A DNA stretch of 64,000 nucleotides from Eisenbergiella porci. Its GTDB lineage: Bacteria; Bacillota; Clostridia; Lachnospirales; Lachnospiraceae. Under the pieces are notes generated by a model. That model was not told where the DNA came from and made no database searches. It saw only the letters and a program-made list of their open reading frames with translations. Shown here piece by piece: positions 60,572 to 64,000 of the stretch. Position 1 is the stretch's first letter. Each line of letters begins with the position of its first letter. A program made the position numbers and the translations under genes. Location: assembly GCF_009696275.1 (NCBI RefSeq), contig NZ_VUMI01000009.1, positions 62,001-126,000 on the forward strand, read 5' to 3'.

Positions 60572-62236
60572 ATGAGAAAAATCATGAACAGAACAATGAG
60601 CCTGCTGTTTGTTGCCATCATGGCTTTTTCCCTGGCAGCCTGCGGCGCATCGGGGGATAACAGCGGCGCCGCGCCTGCCGAAAGCAAAGCGGCGGGGGAA
60701 ACAGCGGGAGCGCAGACCGGCAGTTCAGGTGAGAAGATTGTGAATGTAGGCGTAACGGATACGCTGGGCAGCCTGAACCCGCTGCAGCTAAACGGCGGTG
60801 AGATCAACAAGTACGCCACCGCGCTGATGTTTCTTCCGCTGATGGAGCTGGATGCGGATCTGAATTTCCAGGGAATGGTAGCGGATTCCATCACTACCGA
60901 GGATAATAAGAACTTTGTGGTTCATATCGACGATGCGGCAAAGTGGTCCGACGGCACGCCGATCACGGCGGAGGATGTGGCTTATACAGCCCTCAGGCTG
61001 GCAAGCCCGGTAATTAACAATACCGCAATGATGTATTATGTTTTCGAAGGCGTGGGTGACGATGGTTTTGTGGAAGCGGGCGCCGACAGCGTGGCGGGCA
61101 TCAATGTAATTGATGAGAAGACTGTGCAGTTTACCACGAAAGAAGCAATGTCACTGACCACCTTCCAGAATTCCTACGCCAGATACCTGCTGACGCTTCC
61201 CAAGCATGTCATTGAGAAGTACAGCGAGGAAGAGCTGGCTACAGCGGACTGGTTCAACAAGCCGGATGTAATCAGCGGACCGTTCTATGTGACGGATTAT
61301 GATGTAGATCATTATATATCATATAAGGCCAATCCCGATTACTGGAGAGGCGCGCCCAAGCTTGACAAGCTGAACATTAAAATCGTGGACGGAAGCCAGC
61401 TGTATGCGGGCCTGCAGTCCGGTGAAATCGATATTACCCAGCATACCATGAGCGTGATTCCTCCCGAGGATTACGCCAGCGTGGAAGCGCTTGACAACGT
61501 GGAAGTAGTTTACGGCTCTCCCGTAACCAATCAGTCCATGTTTATCCAGACCGGAAACATTCCTGATGTGAGAGTGCGCCAGGCAATGCTTTATGCTATC
61601 AACAGAGAACAGATACTGAACGAACTGCTGAACGGCCACGGAGAAGTGGTGGACGGATTTTTATCCAGCGCCAGCCCGTTTTTTGATGACAGCATTACGC
61701 CGGTCCCCTATGATCCGGATAAGGCGAAAGCCCTTCTTGCGGATGCCGGGTGGGATGGCTCACAGACACTGCGTTTCTATGTAAATTCCGGGGACAGCAC
61801 CTTTGTGAACGCGGCAACCGTTATGGTAGCCCAGTGGGCGGCCGTAGGCATCAAGGCGGAGGTTCAGACCGTTGATTTCGCTACGCTGATGTCTGTGGCA
61901 GGAACGAGAGATTATGATATTCTGGCCGTACAGTACACCTATGCGCCTGTGGATCCTTATCCGGATGTGGCGTGGCTGCTGGGCGGAGAAGGCAGCTGGA
62001 CCGGTTACGGCGACGCCCAGGTGGACGAAGCTCTCAGGGCCACACAGCTGACCAGCGATATGGAAGAAACAAAACAGCTTTATTCCACAGTGGATAAAAA
62101 AGTACAGGAGGATGTCCCCATGATTTCCGCTTATATTATCAGCGCTCAGGGGGCGGTAAATAAACGGCTTACAGGAGCGGTACCCAGCGTGTACGGATTC
62201 TTCAACGACGTGCAGAACTGGGATGTGGCAGAATAA
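60572..62236 (+). CDS. Peptide/nickel-type ABC transporter binding lipoprotein
   Basis: A 554-residue lipoprotein. The signal runs to the lipobox SLAAC with acylated Cys, then a Gly/Ala/Ser linker. The mature protein is a family 5 (DppA/OppA) binding protein, with KWSDGTPITAEDVAYT and PDVRVRQAMLYAINREQI as family signatures. Substrates of this family include dipeptides, oligopeptides, opines and some sugars. It is the first gene of an operon with two ATPases; its promoter carries a palindrome suggesting tight repression. Confidence 0.93.
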   Translation: MRKIMNRTMSLLFVAIMAFSLAACGASGDNSGAAPAESKAAGETAGAQTGSSGEKIVNVGVTDTLGSLNPLQLNGGEINKYATALMFLPLMELDADLNFQGMVADSITTEDNKNFVVHIDDAAKWSDGTPITAEDVAYTALRLASPVINNTAMMYYVFEGVGDDGFVEAGADSVAGINVIDEKTVQFTTKEAMSLTTFQNSYARYLLTLPKHVIEKYSEEELATADWFNKPDVISGPFYVTDYDVDHYISYKANPDYWRGAPKLDKLNIKIVDGSQLYAGLQSGEIDITQHTMSVIPPEDYASVEALDNVEVVYGSPVTNQSMFIQTGNIPDVRVRQAMLYAINREQILNELLNGHGEVVDGFLSSASPFFDDSITPVPYDPDKAKALLADAGWDGSQTLRFYVNSGDSTFVNAATVMVAQWAAVGIKAEVQTVDFATLMSVAGTRDYDILAVQYTYAPVDPYPDVAWLLGGEGSWTGYGDAQVDEALRATQLTSDMEETKQLYSTVDKKVQEDVPMISAYIISAQGAVNKRLTGAVPSVYGFFNDVQNWDVAE

Positions 62237-62270
62237 TGCCTGTAAGGCGGAATGCAAGTGAGGAAACGAT

Positions 62271-63317
62271 ATGTCGCATTTACTTGAGGTAAACGGGCTG
62301 ACCACTGCTTTTACAGGGGATTACGGAAGAACGGTCAGCGTGGATCATGTTGATTTTTATGTGGACGAGGGCGAAGTGGTCTGTATTGTAGGAGAGTCAG
62401 GCTGCGGAAAAAGTGTTACCTCACTGTCTATTATGGGTTTATTAGGAAGGGGCGGAGCTGTCATTGACGGCTCTGTCCTGTTTGATGGTAAGAATCTTCT
62501 GGAGATGACGGAAAAGGAGCTGGATGACATCCGGGGAAATCGCATGACCATGATCTTCCAGGATCCGCTCACCTCCTTAAATCCGGTGTTTACAGTGGGA
62601 AGCCAGATTACGGAAAGCATCCGCAGGCATCTGCATTTATCCAAAGAAGAAGCCGCCGCACGGGCGGAGTCCATTCTTGCCAGGGTGGGAATGCCGGATG
62701 CGCACGCTGTTATGAAGAAATATCCCCATACCCTGTCAGGCGGGATGCGCCAGCGCGCCATGATCGCCATGGCCCTTTGCTGCAACCCGGCGCTGCTCAT
62801 TGCGGATGAGCCTACAACCGCCCTGGATGTTACGATACAGGCGCAGATTATGGGGCTGTTAAAGGAACTGCGCAGGGAAATCGGAATGTCTATCATCCTG
62901 ATCACCCATGACATCGGCCTGGTGGCCAGCATGGCGGACCGGGTGTTGGTGATGTATGCCGGACAGATTATTGAAGAAGCGCCGGTAAGGGAGCTGTTTC
63001 ATGCGCCGAAGCACCCATATACCAAAGCGTTGCTGGCCACGGTGCCCAGCATTCACGATGGAGAGGACAGACAGTTATTTTCCATCCCTGGAATTGTGCC
63101 GGAGAATTACGATGATATTACAGGCTGCCGTTTTGCGGACCGCTGCGAATACCGCAGGCCGGAATGTGACAAACCCCAGAAGGATTACCCTTTTGGTGAA
63201 AAACACCGGGCAAAATGTGTAGTCATGAAGGAAAGGGAAAATAAAGATGGCTCAGGACAGAGTGAAACAGATTCCCCTGATAGAAGTGGAAAACATGAAA
63301 AAGTATTACCCGATTAA
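62271..63317 (+). CDS. ABC ATPase, DppD/OppD type
   Basis: A 348-residue ATPase. Walker A GESGCGKSVTS, signature LSGGMRQRAMIAM, Walker B LLIADEPTTALDVTIQAQ and H-loop LITHDIG are intact. The C-terminal oligopeptide-transporter domain follows with three Cys (CRFADRCEYRRPEC) that may bind an iron-sulfur cluster as in the DppD family. Its end overlaps the next gene by 71 bases. Works with the DppF-like partner. Confidence 0.95.
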   Translation: MSHLLEVNGLTTAFTGDYGRTVSVDHVDFYVDEGEVVCIVGESGCGKSVTSLSIMGLLGRGGAVIDGSVLFDGKNLLEMTEKELDDIRGNRMTMIFQDPLTSLNPVFTVGSQITESIRRHLHLSKEEAAARAESILARVGMPDAHAVMKKYPHTLSGGMRQRAMIAMALCCNPALLIADEPTTALDVTIQAQIMGLLKELRREIGMSIILITHDIGLVASMADRVLVMYAGQIIEEAPVRELFHAPKHPYTKALLATVPSIHDGEDRQLFSIPGIVPENYDDITGCRFADRCEYRRPECDKPQKDYPFGEKHRAKCVVMKERENKDGSGQSETDSPDRSGKHEKVLPD

Positions 63318-64000
63318 GGGCGGCATCATCACACATACCACTGGCTTTGTTAAAGCCGTGGACGGTGTGACTTTTTCCGTTATGGAGGGTGAAACGCTGG
63401 GGCTGGTGGGAGAATCCGGCTGCGGCAAATCCACTATCGGCAGGCAGCTTGTAAGGATGGAGCGTCCTACGGAGGGGAAAATATATTATGAAGGCAGGGA
63501 TTTGGCCGCGTGCAGCGCAGGGGAGATGAAAAAGATCCGCACCCAGCTGCAGATGGTTTTTCAGGATTCCTATTCTTCCCTGAACCCAAGGAAGCATATT
63601 TATGAAATCCTTTCCCAGCCAATGCTTTACCATCACATTTCCACCCCGGAAACCGTGTCTAAGGATGTGGATCAGATTCTGGATATGGTGGGGCTGTCCA
63701 GGAACGTGCTGGGAAGATACCCGCACGAATTTTCCGGCGGACAACGGCAGAGAATCGGGATTGCAAAGGCGCTGTCCTTAAAGCCCAGATTCCTTGTGTG
63801 TGATGAGCCTGTCAGCGCGCTGGATGTTTCCATACAGGCGCAGATCCTCAATCTGCTGCGTCAGCTGCAAAAAGATCTTCATCTGACCAGCCTGTTTGTG
63901 GGACACGGCCTGGGCGCTGTAAACTATGTGAGCGACCGGATCGCAGTCATGTATCTGGGCAAAATTGTAGAGCTGGGAAAGGCGGAGGAGGTGTTCCATT
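63247..64000 (+). CDS. ABC ATPase, DppF/OppF type (cut by window end)
   Basis: Starts ATG 63247 after GAAAGGGA and runs beyond 64000. Walker A GESGCGKSTIG, signature FSGGQRQRIGIA and Walker B LVCDEPVSALDVSIQAQ are present; H-loop region reads FVGHGLGAV, with Gly where the usual sequence has Asp (HDL). It pairs with the DppD-like ATPase. The permease genes are not between the binding protein and the ATPases and should lie beyond the window. Confidence 0.92.
   Translation, partial: MAQDRVKQIPLIEVENMKKYYPIKGGIITHTTGFVKAVDGVTFSVMEGETLGLVGESGCGKSTIGRQLVRMERPTEGKIYYEGRDLAACSAGEMKKIRTQLQMVFQDSYSSLNPRKHIYEILSQPMLYHHISTPETVSKDVDQILDMVGLSRNVLGRYPHEFSGGQRQRIGIAKALSLKPRFLVCDEPVSALDVSIQAQILNLLRQLQKDLHLTSLFVGHGLGAVNYVSDRIAVMYLGKIVELGKAEEVFH

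Noticed and set aside
1-64000. tRNA, rRNA, riboswitch and CRISPR loci
   Set aside because: None could be recognised by eye on either strand; a dedicated tRNAscan or Infernal run would settle this.

Overview
This window looks like chromosome of a gut-type Clostridia species, most likely Lachnospiraceae (Hungatella/Lachnoclostridium/Blautia-like). The reasons are strong AGGAGG ribosome sites, TTGACA/TATAAT promoters, a high density of AraC and LacI sugar regulators, many glycoside hydrolases, split transketolase, MATE/YitT/GPH membrane proteins and a LanFEG immunity cassette. This placement is inference from gene content; no rRNA, tRNA or CRISPR array was seen.

Layout. 0.4-7.7 kb: a membrane-anchored AraC regulator, a very large transglutaminase-like/thioredoxin-like protein, a YitT membrane protein and an M17 aminopeptidase, all on +. 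7.7-11.1 kb: a gene graveyard holding pieces of a solute-binding protein, a sensor, a GH3 enzyme, an ABC ATPase, a truncated histidine kinase and a twice-frameshifted response regulator. 11.2-11.5 kb: a candidate type I toxin-antitoxin pair. 11.6-24.6 kb: accessory genes (GH43 and an AraC regulator, a small P-loop kinase, a MerR regulator facing an acetyltransferase, esterases, a MATE pump, TetR, HAD, phosphoesterase, methyltransferase). 24.8-29.0 kb (-): a complete LanFEG-type peptide-immunity transporter with its response regulator and kinase.

29.4-34.4 kb: an SGNH esterase, an Rpn nuclease with a detached duplicate of its C-terminal part, a thioredoxin-like [2Fe-2S] protein, a LacI regulator and a 177-bp-arm inverted repeat. 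34.6-44.7 kb: a sugar operon with a fucose-isomerase-like enzyme, two transketolase halves, an FGGY kinase, a GH-A clan hydrolase (DUF5060/DUF4038-like), AraC and two Gfo/Idh/MocA oxidoreductases. This enzyme set fits a non-oxidative D-apiose-type route or a comparable transketolase pathway. 45.0-51.5 kb (-): a GH32 fructan/sucrose system with a sugar ABC transporter under a LacI repressor, with a clear promoter and operator. 52-56.7 kb: a GH3 enzyme, a GPH symporter and an AraC regulator. 56.9-60.2 kb: GH2 debris, a coiled-coil small gene, an esterase and a C39-like peptidase. 60.5-64 kb: a peptide/opine-type ABC transporter that runs off the window.

The most unusual items are a dispersed RNA element that can hide its own Shine-Dalgarno sequence and shows compensatory changes between copies; the Rpn gene with an internal start and a detached duplicate; the transketolase sugar locus; the short toxin-antitoxin module; and a large extragenic palindrome.
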